Shown here: positions 26,503-35,404 of the stretch, one piece after another
Numbering within the stretch: position 1 is the stretch's first letter
Layout: each line of letters starts with the position of its first letter
Assembly (NCBI GenBank): GCA_942636505.2
Contig: CALOGB020000221.1
Location: 124,001 to 188,000, forward strand
Reading direction: 5' to 3'
Length of the DNA stretch: 64,000 nt
DNA from: an uncultured bacterium
GTDB taxonomy: Bacteria > Pseudomonadota > Alphaproteobacteria > Sphingomonadales > Sphingomonadaceae
The notes under the pieces: model-generated
What the model was told of the DNA's origin: nothing
Database searches by the model: none
The model's input: only the letters and a program-made list of their open reading frames with translations
Translations under genes and position numbers: made by a program

Positions 26503-26853
26503 ATGAGGAGCCTAACTCTCGCAGTGCTAGCTGCTCTACGGATCCCAATGGGCGTGGGGTTGACTGAGGCTCGGCCGCTGAAAGCGCATTTTGCCGACGC
26601 TGCTTTGCCACAACCCAAGCAAGCGCTCACGTTGTCCGGACCAACAGCGACCTTATCGAAGGTGCTGAAGCAACTTACATCTCAGCCGCATTCGTGGAGC
26701 GCGGCCCCGGTCGAAAAGTCGGGTAATGTAGCTAGCGTACGTTTGAGTTGGCCAGGTCAGTTCAGCTACAAGGATTTAGGTGGTATTCTCTACCTGGTAC
26801 AACTGAACGGCTTGACCATTTCCGATACCGAACTGCTGTTGCAGAATTCCTGA
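26503..26853 (+). CDS. Small protein of unknown function, possibly exported
   Basis: 116 residues if begun at 26503. The start lacks a clear ribosome site, and a Met at codon 16 is an alternative. The N-terminus (MRSLTLAVLAALRIPMG) is hydrophobic enough for a weak signal peptide. The rest (TLSKVLKQLTSQPHSWSAAP, LSWPGQFSYKDLGGILYLVQLNGLTISDTELLLQNS) looks like a small alpha/beta domain. Base composition is visibly less GC-rich than its neighbours and codon use differs, suggesting a recent arrival or a decaying gene. No family recognised. Confidence 0.5.
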   Translation: MRSLTLAVLAALRIPMGVGLTEARPLKAHFADAALPQPKQALTLSGPTATLSKVLKQLTSQPHSWSAAPVEKSGNVASVRLSWPGQFSYKDLGGILYLVQLNGLTISDTELLLQNS

Positions 26854-26917
26854 CGGCAATCTGCCGTGTAATGTCGGTATTTATGGTCGAATTAGGAAGA
26901 GTAGCAGACAACTCGCG

Positions 26918-26970
26918 AATCCTCCCCCGCTAGGGGGAGGTGGCGCCGGAGGCGTCGGAGGGGGAGGGGG
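26918..26970. repeat. Family-1 palindromic repeat bordering the DUF559 gene (3' side)
   Basis: AATCCTCCCCCGCTAGGGGGAGG..CGGAGGGGGAGG. It ends within four bases of the DUF559 stop codon at 26974, so the gene starts and stops virtually at repeat edges. Confidence 0.85.
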
Positions 26971-26973
26971 CGA

Positions 26974-27348
26974 TTAGCTCTCGATGGTGGTTCGGCGTTG
27001 GAGTGCGATGGACGTGATCTGGCGGACGACGCCGTCGAGGTTGGCTAGCATTTCTCGGGCTAGGTAGCGGAGGACTTGGATGTTCTGGCTGACTAGACAC
27101 GCGTCTCGCGCTGCGTCTCGTTGGGGGCGGTTACCGTGGTTGTGGGCTTCGCCGTCGACTTCGATCGCGAGTCGGGCTGGGGCGCAGTAGAAGTCCAGGA
27201 CGTAGGGGCCTGCGGCGTGTTGTTTTCGGAAGCGAAGACCTTCTTCGTTTCGTCTTAACGCCAGCCAGAGAGCGATCTCCGGTGGGGTCATCTGTTTTCG
27301 CAGGCGCTTGGCGTTGCTGCGGCCGGGTAGGGATCCTTCGAGCTTCAT
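26974..27348 (-). CDS. DUF559 endonuclease-like protein (Vsr-related fold)
   Basis: 124 residues matching the DUF559 family, related to very-short-patch-repair and other PD-(D/E)XK nucleases. Motifs: RKQMTPPEIALWLALR, GLRFRKQHAAGPYVLDFYC with the catalytic Asp, LAIEVDGEAHNHG with the Glu of EVDG, RDACLVSQNIQVLRY. Full length and undamaged. Function unproven for the family; DNA cleavage or repair is expected from the fold. It is enclosed by family-1 palindromes only 4 and 7 bases from its ends, an arrangement reminiscent of nuclease- or transposase-linked repeats. Confidence 0.85.
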   Translation of the reverse strand: MKLEGSLPGRSNAKRLRKQMTPPEIALWLALRRNEEGLRFRKQHAAGPYVLDFYCAPARLAIEVDGEAHNHGNRPQRDAARDACLVSQNIQVLRYLAREMLANLDGVVRQITSIALQRRTTIES

Positions 27349-27354
27349 CGCTTG

Positions 27355-27407
27355 CCTCCCCCTCCGTCACGCTTTGCGCGCCACCTCCCCCTTGCGGGGG
27401 AGGATCA
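27355..27407. repeat. Family-1 palindromic repeat bordering the DUF559 gene (5' side)
   Basis: CTCCCCCTCCGTCACG..CCACCTCCCCCTTGCGGGGGAGGAT, seven bases from the DUF559 start codon, in opposite orientation to the next unit at 27448. Confidence 0.9.
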
Positions 27408-27447
27408 AGTAGTGGGGCGATCTTAGCGGCGGAGCGTCCGCTTCTAC

Positions 27448-27498
27448 AATCCTCCCCCGCTAGGGGGAGGTGGCGCCGAAGGTGACGGAGGGGGAGGG
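27448..27498. repeat. Family-1 palindromic repeat, outer unit
   Basis: AATCCTCCCCCGCTAGGGGGAGGTGGCGCC..GACGGAGGGGGAGGG, nearly identical to 26918-26970 and inverted relative to 27355-27407, from which it is 40 bp away. Confidence 0.9.
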
Positions 27499-27546
27499 TA
27501 GAGCGCCCTTCGATAGTGCCCGGTCCCGAAAACCCTCTCCCCCCAG

Positions 27547-27575
27547 TTGCATTTCGACCGACTCTCCCGTAATGG
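27547..27575 (+). promoter_or_regulatory. Putative promoter of the S10 operon
   Basis: -35 TTGCAT (27547-27552), 17 bases, -10 TAATGG (27570-27575). The leader of about 65 bases contains an imperfect stem, AAGAGCCCG with CGGGCCCGCTCTT (27603-27629), just before rpsJ. Confidence 0.45.
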
Positions 27576-27646
27576 CCCGCCTTCGGTTTAAACATCAACC
27601 AGCAAGAGCCCGGAAACGGGCCCGCTCTTTCGCATCGGTAGGGACT

Positions 27647-27955
27647 ATGGACAGCAATATCCGCATTCGTCTGAAGGCGTTCGATCACCGTGTGCTCGAT
27701 CAGGCCACTGGCGACATCGCCGACACCGCACGCCGCACTGGCGCGCTCATCCGCGGTCCGATTCCCCTTCCGACGCGCATCGAAAAGTTCACCGTGAACC
27801 GCGGCCCGCACATCGATAAGAAGTCGCGCGAGCAGTTCGAGGTGCGTACGTACAAGCGTATGCTGGATATCGTCCAGCCGACGCCGCAGACGGTCGATGC
27901 GCTGATGAAGCTGGACCTCGCCGCAGGGGTGGACGTAGAGATCAAGTTGGCCTAA
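27647..27955 (+). CDS. rpsJ: Small ribosomal subunit protein S10
   Basis: 102 residues beginning [19 protein letters not shown], full length. S10 is part of the 30S head and, as NusE, links the ribosome to NusG and takes part in antitermination. Marks: [36 protein letters not shown] and [26 protein letters not shown]. First gene of the S10 cluster, but a 288-bp structured gap separates it from rplC. Confidence 0.98.
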   Translation: MDSNIRIRLKAFDHRVLDQATGDIADTARRTGALIRGPIPLPTRIEKFTVNRGPHIDKKSREQFEVRTYKRMLDIVQPTPQTVDALMKLDLAAGVDVEIKLA

Positions 27956-28243
27956 GGGCTGGCGCGGCGCGGTCGACCAGCAATGGTCCCGCGCCGTTCT
28001 ACATTGGGATACCGCCGTCGGTGAAAACCGACGGGGCAGCGTCCCCCGTCACGCTTCCGCACTTGCAGAAGCACCAGCCCGGGACGGGGGCACGTTTCGT
28101 ATTTACCGGGTTGAACCGACTCCATTCAGGGCTTTTGCCGGGGATGGGGTCAGGTGGACGCATCATGGAGCTCGCTCCGGACATGGTCCGCAAGCCCCCG
28201 AGGAATAGTCCGACGGGGCCTCTGTCTAGGAAGGGACAAGATC
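27956..28243 (+). promoter_or_regulatory. Long structured rpsJ-rplC spacer
   Basis: 288 bp with no reading frame of interest. It contains a perfect 8-bp hairpin with a GAAA tetraloop (CCGTCGGT 28015-28022, ACCGACGG 28027-28034) and a longer GC stem (GGCGCGG near 27965 with CCGCGCC near 27990). Most bacteria have only a few dozen bases here. It may hold a ribosomal-protein-binding regulator or a second promoter. Confidence 0.45.
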
Positions 28244-28990
28244 ATGCGTACTGGCGTGATCGCGAAGAAGATGGGGATGACCCGCCTGTTCCAGGAAGAT
28301 GGTCGGCACGTGCCGGTCACCGTTCTGGCACTCGAAGGCAATCAGGTCGTTTCCGTTCGCGAAATGGATCGTGACGGCTACACTGCCGTCCAGCTTGGTG
28401 CAGGTGTTGCCAAGTCGAAGAATGTCGCAAAGCCGCAGCGCGGCCATTTCGGCAAGGCCGAAGTGGAGCCCAAGGCTGTCGTCCATGAGTTCCGTGTGAA
28501 CGCAGACGGCCTGCTCGACGTCGGCGCCGAGATCTCGGCCGACCACTACGTCGCAGGCCAAATCGTCGATATCCAGGGCAAGACCCAGGGTAAGGGCTTC
28601 CAGGGCGGCATGAAGCGTTGGGGCTTCGGCGGTCTGCGGGCAACCCACGGCGTGTCGGTCTCGCACCGTTCGCTCGGTTCGACCGGTCAGCGCCAGGATC
28701 CGGGCAAGGTCTTCAAGAACAAGAAGATGGCCGGCCACATGGGCGACAAGTATCGCACCCAGCAGAACCTCGAGATCGTATCGACGGACGTCGAGCGTGG
28801 TCTCCTGTTCGTCAAGGGTTCGGTTCCTGGCTCCAAGGGCGGCTGGCTCTTCGTCAAGGACTCGGTTAAGGTCGCGCGCCACGCCGACGCACCGTTCCCC
28901 GCCGGTCTCAAGACCGCAAACAGCAACACCGCAGCAGACACGCCGGCCGAAACGACCGACGCACCTGCAGCCGACGGCCAGGAGGGCTGA
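28244..28990 (+). CDS. rplC: Large ribosomal subunit protein L3
   Basis: 248 residues, starting [20 protein letters not shown] after an AGGAAGGGA site. L3 nucleates 50S assembly and reaches the peptidyl transferase centre. The central finger [50 protein letters not shown] is intact. An Ala/Thr-rich C-terminal tail of about 25 residues ([23 protein letters not shown]) extends beyond the common core. It ends two bases before rplD. Confidence 0.98.
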   Translation: MRTGVIAKKMGMTRLFQEDGRHVPVTVLALEGNQVVSVREMDRDGYTAVQLGAGVAKSKNVAKPQRGHFGKAEVEPKAVVHEFRVNADGLLDVGAEISADHYVAGQIVDIQGKTQGKGFQGGMKRWGFGGLRATHGVSVSHRSLGSTGQRQDPGKVFKNKKMAGHMGDKYRTQQNLEIVSTDVERGLLFVKGSVPGSKGGWLFVKDSVKVARHADAPFPAGLKTANSNTAADTPAETTDAPAADGQEG

Positions 28991-28992
28991 GC

Positions 28993-29619
28993 GTGAAGAT
29001 CAAGGTTTCATCTTTCGCCGGCACTGACGCAGCGGACATCGAGCTCAACGACGAGGTCTTCGGTCTCGATCCGCGCGCCGACATCCTGCACCGTGTCGTC
29101 ACCTGGCAGCTCGAGAAGCGTCGCGAGACGGCTCGTGGCACCCGTGAGCGCGCAGACGTTGCTCGCACCGGCAAGAAGTTCGGTCGCCAGAAGGGCGGCG
29201 GTACGGCTCGTCACGGCGATCGTCGCGCACCCGTGTTCATCGGTGGTGGTAAGGCTCACGGCGCTCGCGTCCGTGACTTCAACCCGTCGCTGAACAAGAA
29301 GGTTCGCTCGCTCGGCCTGCGGATGGCTCTTAGCAGCCACGCCAAGGCGGGTTCGCTGGTCATCATGGACAGCCTGGCTGTCGAGGGTGGCAAGACCAAG
29401 ACGCTGCAGGGCGATCTCGCAAAGCTCGGCTTCGGCAAGCGTGCGCTCGTCATCGACGGCGACATGGTCGACACCAGCTTCGCATTCGCTGCGGGCAACC
29501 TGTACGAAGTGAACGTGATGCCGGCTGCCGGCGCGAACGTTTACGACATCCTGAAGCATGACACGCTGGTGCTGACGCGCGCCGCTGTCGAAAAGCTGGA
29601 GGCGCGCTTCCATGGCTAA
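28993..29619 (+). CDS. rplD: Large ribosomal subunit protein L4
   Basis: 208 residues starting from a GTG at 28993 ([18 protein letters not shown]). L4 lines the exit tunnel and in gamma-proteobacteria also regulates the S10 operon. The tunnel loop is intact ([33 protein letters not shown]). Overlaps rplW by 8 bases, so the two are translationally coupled. Confidence 0.97.
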   Translation: MKIKVSSFAGTDAADIELNDEVFGLDPRADILHRVVTWQLEKRRETARGTRERADVARTGKKFGRQKGGGTARHGDRRAPVFIGGGKAHGARVRDFNPSLNKKVRSLGLRMALSSHAKAGSLVIMDSLAVEGGKTKTLQGDLAKLGFGKRALVIDGDMVDTSFAFAAGNLYEVNVMPAAGANVYDILKHDTLVLTRAAVEKLEARFHG

Positions 29620-29926
29620 GAAGCAGAAGGCGGGCATCGATAATCGTCATTACGACATTATCCTGGCCCCGCACATCACCGAGAAGACGACGACCCTGTC
29701 GGAGTTCAACGCGGTTGTGTTCAAGGTATCGAACGATGCCACGAAGCCCGAGATCAAGGCGGCCGTAGAGGCGCTGTTCGACGTGAACGTCGTCGGCGTG
29801 AACACGCTCGTCCAGAAGGGCAAGACCAAGAAGTGGAAGGGCACGAACTACTCGCGCTCCGACATGAAAAAGGCAATCGTGACGTTGAAGGACGGTCAGT
29901 CCATCGACGTGACGACGGGGATCTGA
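29612..29926 (+). CDS. rplW: Large ribosomal subunit protein L23
   Basis: 104 residues. L23 surrounds the tunnel exit and docks signal recognition particle and trigger factor. Marks: [19 protein letters not shown] and the DNA-coded loop [37 protein letters not shown]. It begins inside the end of rplD and stops four bases before rplB. Confidence 0.97.
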   Translation: MAKKQKAGIDNRHYDIILAPHITEKTTTLSEFNAVVFKVSNDATKPEIKAAVEALFDVNVVGVNTLVQKGKTKKWKGTNYSRSDMKKAIVTLKDGQSIDVTTGI

Positions 29927-29930
29927 GGCC

Positions 29931-30770
29931 ATGGCACTCAAGCATTATAATCCGACATCGCCGGCACGCCGCGGTCTCATCCTGGTCGACAAGTCGTCGC
30001 TCTGGAAGGGTCGCCCCGTCAAGGCGCTGACCGAAGGTAAGCACAAGACCGGCGGTCGTAACAACAAGGGCCATGTGACCTCGCGCGGCATCGCCGGCGG
30101 TCACAAGCAGAAGTACCGCTACATCGACTTCAAACGTCGCAAGTGGGACGTCGAGGGCACCGTCGAGCGGATCGAGTATGATCCCAACCGCACCGCGTTC
30201 ATCGCCCTGGTCAAGTACCCGGACGAGGAACTCGCCTACATCCTGGCGCCACAGCGTCTGGCCGTCGGCGACAAGGTCCTCGCGGCCAAGAAGACCGACG
30301 TGAAGCCAGGCAATGCCATGGAACTCGGTCAGATGCCGGTCGGCACCATCGTCCACAACGTGGAGATGAAGCCGATGAAGGGTGGCCAGATCGCCCGTTC
30401 GGCCGGCACGTACGTGCAGGTCGTCGGTCGCGACAAGGGCATGGTGATGGTCCGCCTGAACTCGGGCGAGCAGCGCTACATCCGCAGCGATTGCATGGCG
30501 ACGGTTGGCGCGGTCTCGAACCCCGACAACCAGAACCAGAACCTGGGCAAGGCAGGCCGTTCGCGCTGGATGGGTATCCGTCCTCTGACGCGCGGCGTCG
30601 CTAAGAACCCGGTCGACCATCCGCACGGCGGTGGTGAAGGCCGTACCTCGGGTGGCCGTCATCCGGTTACGCCTTGGGGCAAGCCGACGAAGGGTGCGCG
30701 CACGCGTCATAACAAGTCGACCGACAAGATGATCATCCGGTCGCGTCATTCGACGAAGAGGAAGGGCTAA
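29931..30770 (+). CDS. rplB: Large ribosomal subunit protein L2
   Basis: 279 residues. L2 is essential for subunit association and peptidyl transfer. The OB and SH3-like domains show [28 protein letters not shown] and [21 protein letters not shown], and the C-terminal loop near the peptidyl transferase centre reads [30 protein letters not shown]. Normal length, one base before rpsS. Confidence 0.98.
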   Translation: MALKHYNPTSPARRGLILVDKSSLWKGRPVKALTEGKHKTGGRNNKGHVTSRGIAGGHKQKYRYIDFKRRKWDVEGTVERIEYDPNRTAFIALVKYPDEELAYILAPQRLAVGDKVLAAKKTDVKPGNAMELGQMPVGTIVHNVEMKPMKGGQIARSAGTYVQVVGRDKGMVMVRLNSGEQRYIRSDCMATVGAVSNPDNQNQNLGKAGRSRWMGIRPLTRGVAKNPVDHPHGGGEGRTSGGRHPVTPWGKPTKGARTRHNKSTDKMIIRSRHSTKRKG

Positions 30771-30771
30771 C

Positions 30772-31047
30772 ATGGCTCGTTCAGTCTGGAAGGGTCCCTT
30801 CGTGGACCTTCATCTGCTCAAGAAGGCAGAAACCGCCCAGGACACCAACGCGCGTTCGCCGATCAAGACCTGGTCGCGTCGCTCGACGATCCTGCCGTCG
30901 TTCGTGGGTCTCACGTTCAACGTCTATAACGGCCGCAAGTTCGTGCCCGTCTCGGTCAACGAAGACATGGTCGGCATGAAGCTCGGTGAGTTCGCGCCCA
31001 CGCGCTACTTCCCCGGCCACTCCGCCGACAAGAAGGGCAAGCGCTGA
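30772..31047 (+). CDS. rpsS: Small ribosomal subunit protein S19
   Basis: 91 residues. S19 in the 30S head bridges to the 50S and contacts the A-site tRNA with S13. Marks: [48 protein letters not shown] and [19 protein letters not shown]. Its TGA overlaps the rplV ATG (ATGTC sharing the last base). Confidence 0.98.
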   Translation: MARSVWKGPFVDLHLLKKAETAQDTNARSPIKTWSRRSTILPSFVGLTFNVYNGRKFVPVSVNEDMVGMKLGEFAPTRYFPGHSADKKGKR

Positions 31048-31424
31048 TGTCTAAGCAAGTCAGCCCGCGCAAGGTCGCGGACAACGAGGCGCTTTCGGTC
31101 GGTACGCAGATCCGTGGTTCCGCGCAGAAGCTCGGCCTCGTGGCTGCGCTGATCCGTGGCAAGAAGGTCGGCGATGCGATGAACATCCTCGCCTTCTCGA
31201 CCAAGGGCATGGCGATCGAAGCGCGCAAGGTGCTGGCCTCGGCCATCGCCAACGCCGAGAACAACCATAACCTCGACGTCGACGCACTCGTCGTCGCCGA
31301 GGCTTCGGTCGGCAAGTCGATCACGATGAAGCGCTTCGCTACCCGCGGCCGCGGCAAGTCGACCCGCATTCTCAAGCCATTCAGCCGTCTGCGCATCGTC
31401 GTGCGCGAGCAGGAAGAAGCATAA
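31047..31424 (+). CDS. rplV: Large ribosomal subunit protein L22
   Basis: 125 residues. L22 lines the exit tunnel with a long beta hairpin near the macrolide site ([25 protein letters not shown], unmodified). Helical core: [42 protein letters not shown]. Overlaps rpsS and rpsC by single bases, typical of the S10 cluster. Confidence 0.98.
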   Translation: MSKQVSPRKVADNEALSVGTQIRGSAQKLGLVAALIRGKKVGDAMNILAFSTKGMAIEARKVLASAIANAENNHNLDVDALVVAEASVGKSITMKRFATRGRGKSTRILKPFSRLRIVVREQEEA

Positions 31425-32131
31425 TGGGTCAGAAGAGCAACCCCATCGGTCTGCGTCTGCAGATCAACCGTACCTGGGATAGCCGCTGGTACGCCGAAGG
31501 CGCCGACTATGGTCGGCTCCTGCTCGAGGATCTCAAGATCCGGGCGTTCATCATGAAGACGCTGCCGCAGGCCGCGATCTCCAAGGTGGTCATCGAGCGT
31601 CCGGCCAAGCTGGCCCGCATCTCCATCTTCGCTGCACGCCCCGGCGTGATCATCGGCAAGAAGGGTGCGGACATCGAGAAGCTGCGTTCGACGATCGGCA
31701 AGATGACGTCGTCGACCGTGTCGCTGAACATCGTCGAGATCCGCAAGCCGGAAGTCGATGCGCGTCTCGTCGCGCAGGGCATCGCCGATCAGCTCGAGCG
31801 TCGTATCGCCTTCCGTCGCGCCATGAAGCGTGCGGTCCAGTCGGCGATGCGTCTCGGTGCCGAGGGCATCCGGGTGAACTGCGGTGGCCGTCTTGGCGGC
31901 GCCGAGATCGCACGGTCGGAGAGCTATCGTGAGGGTCGGGTTCCGTTGCACACGCTGCGCGCGAACATCGATTATGCCGAGGCTACGGCGCACACGTCCT
32001 ACGGCGTTTGCGGCGTGAAGGTCTGGGTCTTCAAGGGCGAGATTCTCGGCAACGATCCGACGTCGTACGACCGCATCATGATGGAGGCTCAGACCTCCGG
32101 CGTGCGGCCGCAGCGCGACGATCGTCGCTAA
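31424..32131 (+). CDS. rpsC: Small ribosomal subunit protein S3
   Basis: 235 residues. S3 lies at the mRNA entry and helps unwind mRNA. The KH domain reads [24 protein letters not shown]; the C-terminal domain has [36 protein letters not shown]. Normal length. The two basic residues that face the mRNA channel region lie in the RRAMKRA segment. 15 bases before rplP. Confidence 0.98.
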   Translation: MGQKSNPIGLRLQINRTWDSRWYAEGADYGRLLLEDLKIRAFIMKTLPQAAISKVVIERPAKLARISIFAARPGVIIGKKGADIEKLRSTIGKMTSSTVSLNIVEIRKPEVDARLVAQGIADQLERRIAFRRAMKRAVQSAMRLGAEGIRVNCGGRLGGAEIARSESYREGRVPLHTLRANIDYAEATAHTSYGVCGVKVWVFKGEILGNDPTSYDRIMMEAQTSGVRPQRDDRR

Positions 32132-32146
32132 GGGGCAGGAACAGAC

Positions 32147-32581
32147 ATGCTGCAACCAAAAAAGACCAAGTTCCGGAAGGCCTTCAAGGGCAAGATTTCG
32201 GGCGACGCCAAGAGTGGCTTCTCGCTCAATTTCGGCTCCTACGGCCTCAAGGCGATGGAACCCGACCGGATCACCGCACGCCAGATCGAGGCGGCCCGCC
32301 GCGCGATCACGCGTCACATGAAGCGCCAGGGGCGTTTGTGGATCCGCATTTTCCCAGACCTTCCGGTCTCGGGAAAGCCAGCCGAAGTCCGCATGGGTAA
32401 GGGCAAGGGCGCACCGGAATACTGGGCCGCTCGCGTCAAGCCGGGTCGGATCCTGTTCGAGCTCGACGGCGTCGACGGCAAGATCGCCGCCGAGGCTTTC
32501 GAGCGGGCGGCCATGAAGCTGCCGATCAAGGTAAAGGTCGTTGCCCGCCTGGGCGACACCTCGCATCTGGGAGGCGAGTAA
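32147..32581 (+). CDS. rplP: Large ribosomal subunit protein L16
   Basis: 144 residues. L16 positions the A-site tRNA and is added late in 50S assembly. The start [19 protein letters not shown] and the [28 protein letters not shown] segment are typical, and the loop [26 protein letters not shown] is present. The Arg of RMGKGKG, a target of a known oxygenase in E. coli, is conserved as R-M-G-K-G-K-G. Confidence 0.98.
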   Translation: MLQPKKTKFRKAFKGKISGDAKSGFSLNFGSYGLKAMEPDRITARQIEAARRAITRHMKRQGRLWIRIFPDLPVSGKPAEVRMGKGKGAPEYWAARVKPGRILFELDGVDGKIAAEAFERAAMKLPIKVKVVARLGDTSHLGGE

Positions 32582-32582
32582 C

Positions 32583-32789
32583 ATGGCTCGTATCGACGAC
32601 ATGAAGACCAAGAGCGACGACCAGTTGTCGGAGTCGCTCGGCGAACTGAAGCGCGAGCAGTTCAACCTGCGCTTCCAGGCCGCCACGAACCAGCTCGAAA
32701 AACCAAGCCGCGTTCGTGAGGTCCGCCGCGACATCGCTCGCATCAAGACCCTGCAGGCTCAGCGCACCAGCGCTGAAGCCGCGAAGTAA
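32583..32789 (+). CDS. rpmC: Large ribosomal subunit protein L29
   Basis: 68 residues from ATG 32583 ([19 protein letters not shown]), one base after the rplP stop. L29 is a two-helix protein beside L23 at the tunnel exit. Marks: [36 protein letters not shown]. The N-terminal extension relative to E. coli is a few residues. Confidence 0.97.
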   Translation: MARIDDMKTKSDDQLSESLGELKREQFNLRFQAATNQLEKPSRVREVRRDIARIKTLQAQRTSAEAAK

Positions 32790-32799
32790 GGAACGTATC

Positions 32800-33072
32800 A
32801 TGCCGAAGCGCGTGCTGACCGGTCTGGTCGTGTCCGACAAGGGCGACAAGACGGTGGTCGTGAACGTCGAGCGTAAGGTGAAGCACCCGCTCTACGGGAA
32901 GATCATCCGTCGCTCGAAGAAGTATCATGCTCATGACGAGAGCAACGAGTTCAAGCAGGGCGAGACAGTGCGGATCGAAGAGACCGCACCGATCTCCAAG
33001 CTGAAGACCTGGAAGGTGATCGAGCGGGTCAACACCCACGCGACGCCGGAGCGGGCTTCGGCCGAGGGCTGA
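32800..33072 (+). CDS. rpsQ: Small ribosomal subunit protein S17
   Basis: 90 residues from ATG 32800, in an AAGGAACG context. S17 is an early 16S rRNA binder of OB fold. Marks: [47 protein letters not shown] and [24 protein letters not shown] terminator-like hairpin and a 160-bp gap follow before rplN. Confidence 0.98.
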   Translation: MPKRVLTGLVVSDKGDKTVVVNVERKVKHPLYGKIIRRSKKYHAHDESNEFKQGETVRIEETAPISKLKTWKVIERVNTHATPERASAEG

Positions 33073-33147
33073 ATCTAACATGAGGGCAGGGGGGAAACCT
33101 CCTGCGCTCTTGTTTTCGTAAACTGGAACGGCTAAGCGGCCGCTCCT

Positions 33148-33183
33148 CCCCGCTGCGGTTCGTCCGTGGCGGGGTGATTTTTT
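33148..33183 (+). terminator. Terminator-like hairpin inside the ribosomal cluster (rpsQ-rplN)
   Basis: CCCCGC (33148-33153) with GCGGGG (33169-33174), then six T residues (33178-33183). A second stem, GCAGG..CCTGC, lies at 33087-33106. In most bacteria rpsQ and rplN are nearly contiguous, so this looks like an attenuator or transcript boundary. Confidence 0.65.
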
Positions 33184-33235
33184 AGGCGGGGTTCGGTCGG
33201 TATCGACCCCAGAGACAGAGAAGGGATACGGATCC

Positions 33236-33604
33236 ATGATCCAGATGCAGTCCAATCTCGACGTCGCTGACAACAGCGGCGCGAAGCGGGTGCAGTGCAT
33301 CAAGGTGCTTGGGGGTTCCAAGCGTCGTGTTGCAGGCGTTGGCGACATCATCGTCGTCAGCATCAAGGAAGCGCAGCCACGTGGCCGTGTGAAGAAGGGC
33401 GACGTTCACCGCGCGGTGATCGTGCGTACCGCCAAGGATATCCGCCGTGCAGACGGTACGGTCATCCGCTTCGACGGCAACGCCGCGGTGCTGGTCAACA
33501 AGAACGAGGAGCCGATCGGCACCCGTATCTTCGGCCCAGTCGTTCGCGAGCTGCGCGGCAAGAAGCACATGAAGATCATCAGCCTTGCGCCGGAGGTGCT
33601 GTAA
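33236..33604 (+). CDS. rplN: Large ribosomal subunit protein L14
   Basis: 122 residues, exact standard length. L14 makes an inter-subunit bridge. Marks: [66 protein letters not shown] and [28 protein letters not shown]. First gene after the hairpin-containing gap. Its stop overlaps the rplX start by one base. Confidence 0.98.
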   Translation: MIQMQSNLDVADNSGAKRVQCIKVLGGSKRRVAGVGDIIVVSIKEAQPRGRVKKGDVHRAVIVRTAKDIRRADGTVIRFDGNAAVLVNKNEEPIGTRIFGPVVRELRGKKHMKIISLAPEVL

Positions 33605-33921
33605 TGGCGTCGCAGCGTATCAAGAAGGGTGACAAGGTCATCGTTCTGTCCGGCAAGGACAAGGGCAAGACCGGTGAAGTCACCGTCTCCATGCCGAAGA
33701 CCGACAAGGTCGTCGTATCGGGCGTCAACATCGCCGTGCGCCACACCAAGCCGACTCAGGGTGACCCGCAGGGTGGCCTGATCCGCAAGGAGGCACCGAT
33801 GCACGTTTCGAAGGTCGCGCACGTGACCGCCGACGGCAAGCCGACCCGCGTCCGCTTCGAGGAGCAGGACGGCAAGAAGGTCCGCGTCGCCGTCAAGACC
33901 GGGGAGAAGATCAATGGTTGA
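33604..33921 (+). CDS. rplX: Large ribosomal subunit protein L24
   Basis: 105 residues beginning [26 protein letters not shown], the KOW motif. L24 initiates 50S assembly. [28 protein letters not shown] is conserved. Its last 8 bases overlap the rplE start. Confidence 0.97.
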   Translation: MASQRIKKGDKVIVLSGKDKGKTGEVTVSMPKTDKVVVSGVNIAVRHTKPTQGDPQGGLIRKEAPMHVSKVAHVTADGKPTRVRFEEQDGKKVRVAVKTGEKING

Positions 33922-34534
33922 TCAGAACACTGGCGAGCAGAACGGCGCAGAGACCGTCTACGTCGCACGCATGCGGAAACTGTACGACGAGACGATCATC
34001 AAGGCGATGACCGAGAAGTTCGGGTACAAGAACGTCATGGAGATCCCGCGGCTCGACAAGATCGTGCTGAACATGGGCGTCGGCGAAGCCACGCAGGACA
34101 AGAAGAAGGTCGACCAGGCTGCTTCCGAAATGGAGCTGATCGCCGGCCAGAAGCCTGTCGTGACGAAGGCCAAGAAGTCGATCGCACAGTTCAAGCTGCG
34201 TGAAGGCATGCCGATCGGCGTGAAGGTCACCCTTCGCCGCGAGCGCATGTACGAGTTCCTCGACCGTTTCATCACGATCGCTCTTCCCCGCGTCCGCGAT
34301 TTCCGCGGGCTCAACCCGAAGAGCTTCGATGGCCGTGGCAACTATGCCTGCGGTATCAAGGAGCAGATCGTGTTCCCAGAAATCAGCTATGACCGGGTCG
34401 ACAAGGTCCGCGGCATGGATGTGATCGTGACGACGACCGCAAAGACCGACGACGAGGCTCGCGAGCTTCTCCGTCTGTTCGGTTTCCCGTTCCCGATCGA
34501 AGACGACGCTGCCGACGAGAAGAAGGCAGCTTAA
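33914..34534 (+). CDS. rplE: Large ribosomal subunit protein L5
   Basis: 206 residues. L5 binds 5S rRNA and contacts P-site tRNA. N-terminal extension [28 protein letters not shown] is longer than in E. coli by about 15 residues. Core: [41 protein letters not shown] and [28 protein letters not shown] short acidic/basic tail ([13 protein letters not shown]) ends the protein. A palindromic repeat separates it from rpsN. Confidence 0.98.
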   Translation: MVDQNTGEQNGAETVYVARMRKLYDETIIKAMTEKFGYKNVMEIPRLDKIVLNMGVGEATQDKKKVDQAASEMELIAGQKPVVTKAKKSIAQFKLREGMPIGVKVTLRRERMYEFLDRFITIALPRVRDFRGLNPKSFDGRGNYACGIKEQIVFPEISYDRVDKVRGMDVIVTTTAKTDDEARELLRLFGFPFPIEDDAADEKKAA

Positions 34535-34538
34535 GTAA

Positions 34539-34668
34539 CTCCCTCTCCCCTCGGGGAGAGGGTTGGGGTGAGGGGGAGTGAGTCTCCCTCGCCCCGCCCG
34601 AAAACTGGAGGCGTGGTCCTGCTGGGCTGCCCCTCACCCCGACCCTCTCCCCGGAGGGGCGAGGGGGC
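34539..34668. repeat. Family-4 palindromic repeat inside the spc cluster
   Basis: CTCCCTCTCCCCTCGGGGAGAG..TTGGGGTGAGGGGGA and an inverted partner CCCCTCACCCCGACCCTCTCCCCGGAGGGG. The family recurs at 50301-50406. Here it interrupts an otherwise tight operon between rplE and rpsN. Confidence 0.9.
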
Positions 34669-34692
34669 AGAAGAAAGAAAGAACTTAAGTCG

Positions 34693-34998
34693 ATGGCGAA
34701 ACTGAGTTCAGTCAACAAGAACGAGCGCCGCAAGCGCATGGTCAAGCAGTATGCCCCGAAGTATGCGGCACTGAAGGCAATCGCAGCGGACAAGACGCTC
34801 GACGATGGTGAGCGTCTGATCGCTCGCCTCAAGATGGCGGCACTGCCGCGCAACGCGAACCCGACCCGCATCCGTAACCGGTGCGAGCTGACCGGTCGCC
34901 CGCGCGCCTATTACCGCAAGTTCCGGCTCTGCCGTATTCAGCTGCGCGATCTGGCCAACAAGGGCCTCATCCCCGGCGTCACGAAGTCGAGCTGGTAA
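34693..34998 (+). CDS. rpsN: Small ribosomal subunit protein S14 (zinc-free form)
   Basis: 101 residues, the long form without a zinc ribbon: the segment [27 protein letters not shown] has single Cys residues instead of the CXXC pairs of the short form. S14 completes the 30S head. It starts 25 bases after the repeat, in an AGAAAGAAAG-rich context that can serve as its ribosome site. Confidence 0.97.
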   Translation: MAKLSSVNKNERRKRMVKQYAPKYAALKAIAADKTLDDGERLIARLKMAALPRNANPTRIRNRCELTGRPRAYYRKFRLCRIQLRDLANKGLIPGVTKSSW

Positions 34999-35008
34999 GG
35001 ACTAAATC

Positions 35009-35404
35009 ATGGCAGTGACCGATCCCCTGGGTGATTTGCTCACCCGTATCCGTAATGGCCAGCGCGCGAAGAAGGACTCCGTCCTCACGCCGGCGTCGAA
35101 GCTGCGCGTCCGCGTGCTCGACGTTCTGCAGCGCGAAGGCTATATCCGTGGCTATAGCGAAGAGCAGATGGGCCCCGCGGCCGGCCTTCGCATCGAGCTG
35201 AAGTATTTCGAGGGCCAGCCTGCGATCAAGCATGTCGCACGCGTCTCGAAGCCCGGCCGTCGCGTCTATTCCGGCTCGCAGGAACTCCCGCGCGTCCGTA
35301 ACGGCCTCGGCATCACCATCGTCTCGACGCCCCGCGGCGTGCTGTCGGATTCCGAAGCACGCGAGCAGAATGTCGGCGGCGAAGTCCTCGCGGAGGTGTT
35401 CTGA
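35009..35404 (+). CDS. rpsH: Small ribosomal subunit protein S8
   Basis: 131 residues. S8 binds the central domain of 16S rRNA and in E. coli represses the spc operon by binding the rplE message. Marks: [40 protein letters not shown] and the C-terminal [26 protein letters not shown]. Its stop overlaps the rplF start by one base. Confidence 0.98.
   Translation: MAVTDPLGDLLTRIRNGQRAKKDSVLTPASKLRVRVLDVLQREGYIRGYSEEQMGPAAGLRIELKYFEGQPAIKHVARVSKPGRRVYSGSQELPRVRNGLGITIVSTPRGVLSDSEAREQNVGGEVLAEVF

Noticed and set aside
26918..27498. CRISPR-like array from clustered palindromes
   Set aside because: Units are inverted, irregularly spaced and imperfect, with no uniform spacers or cas genes.
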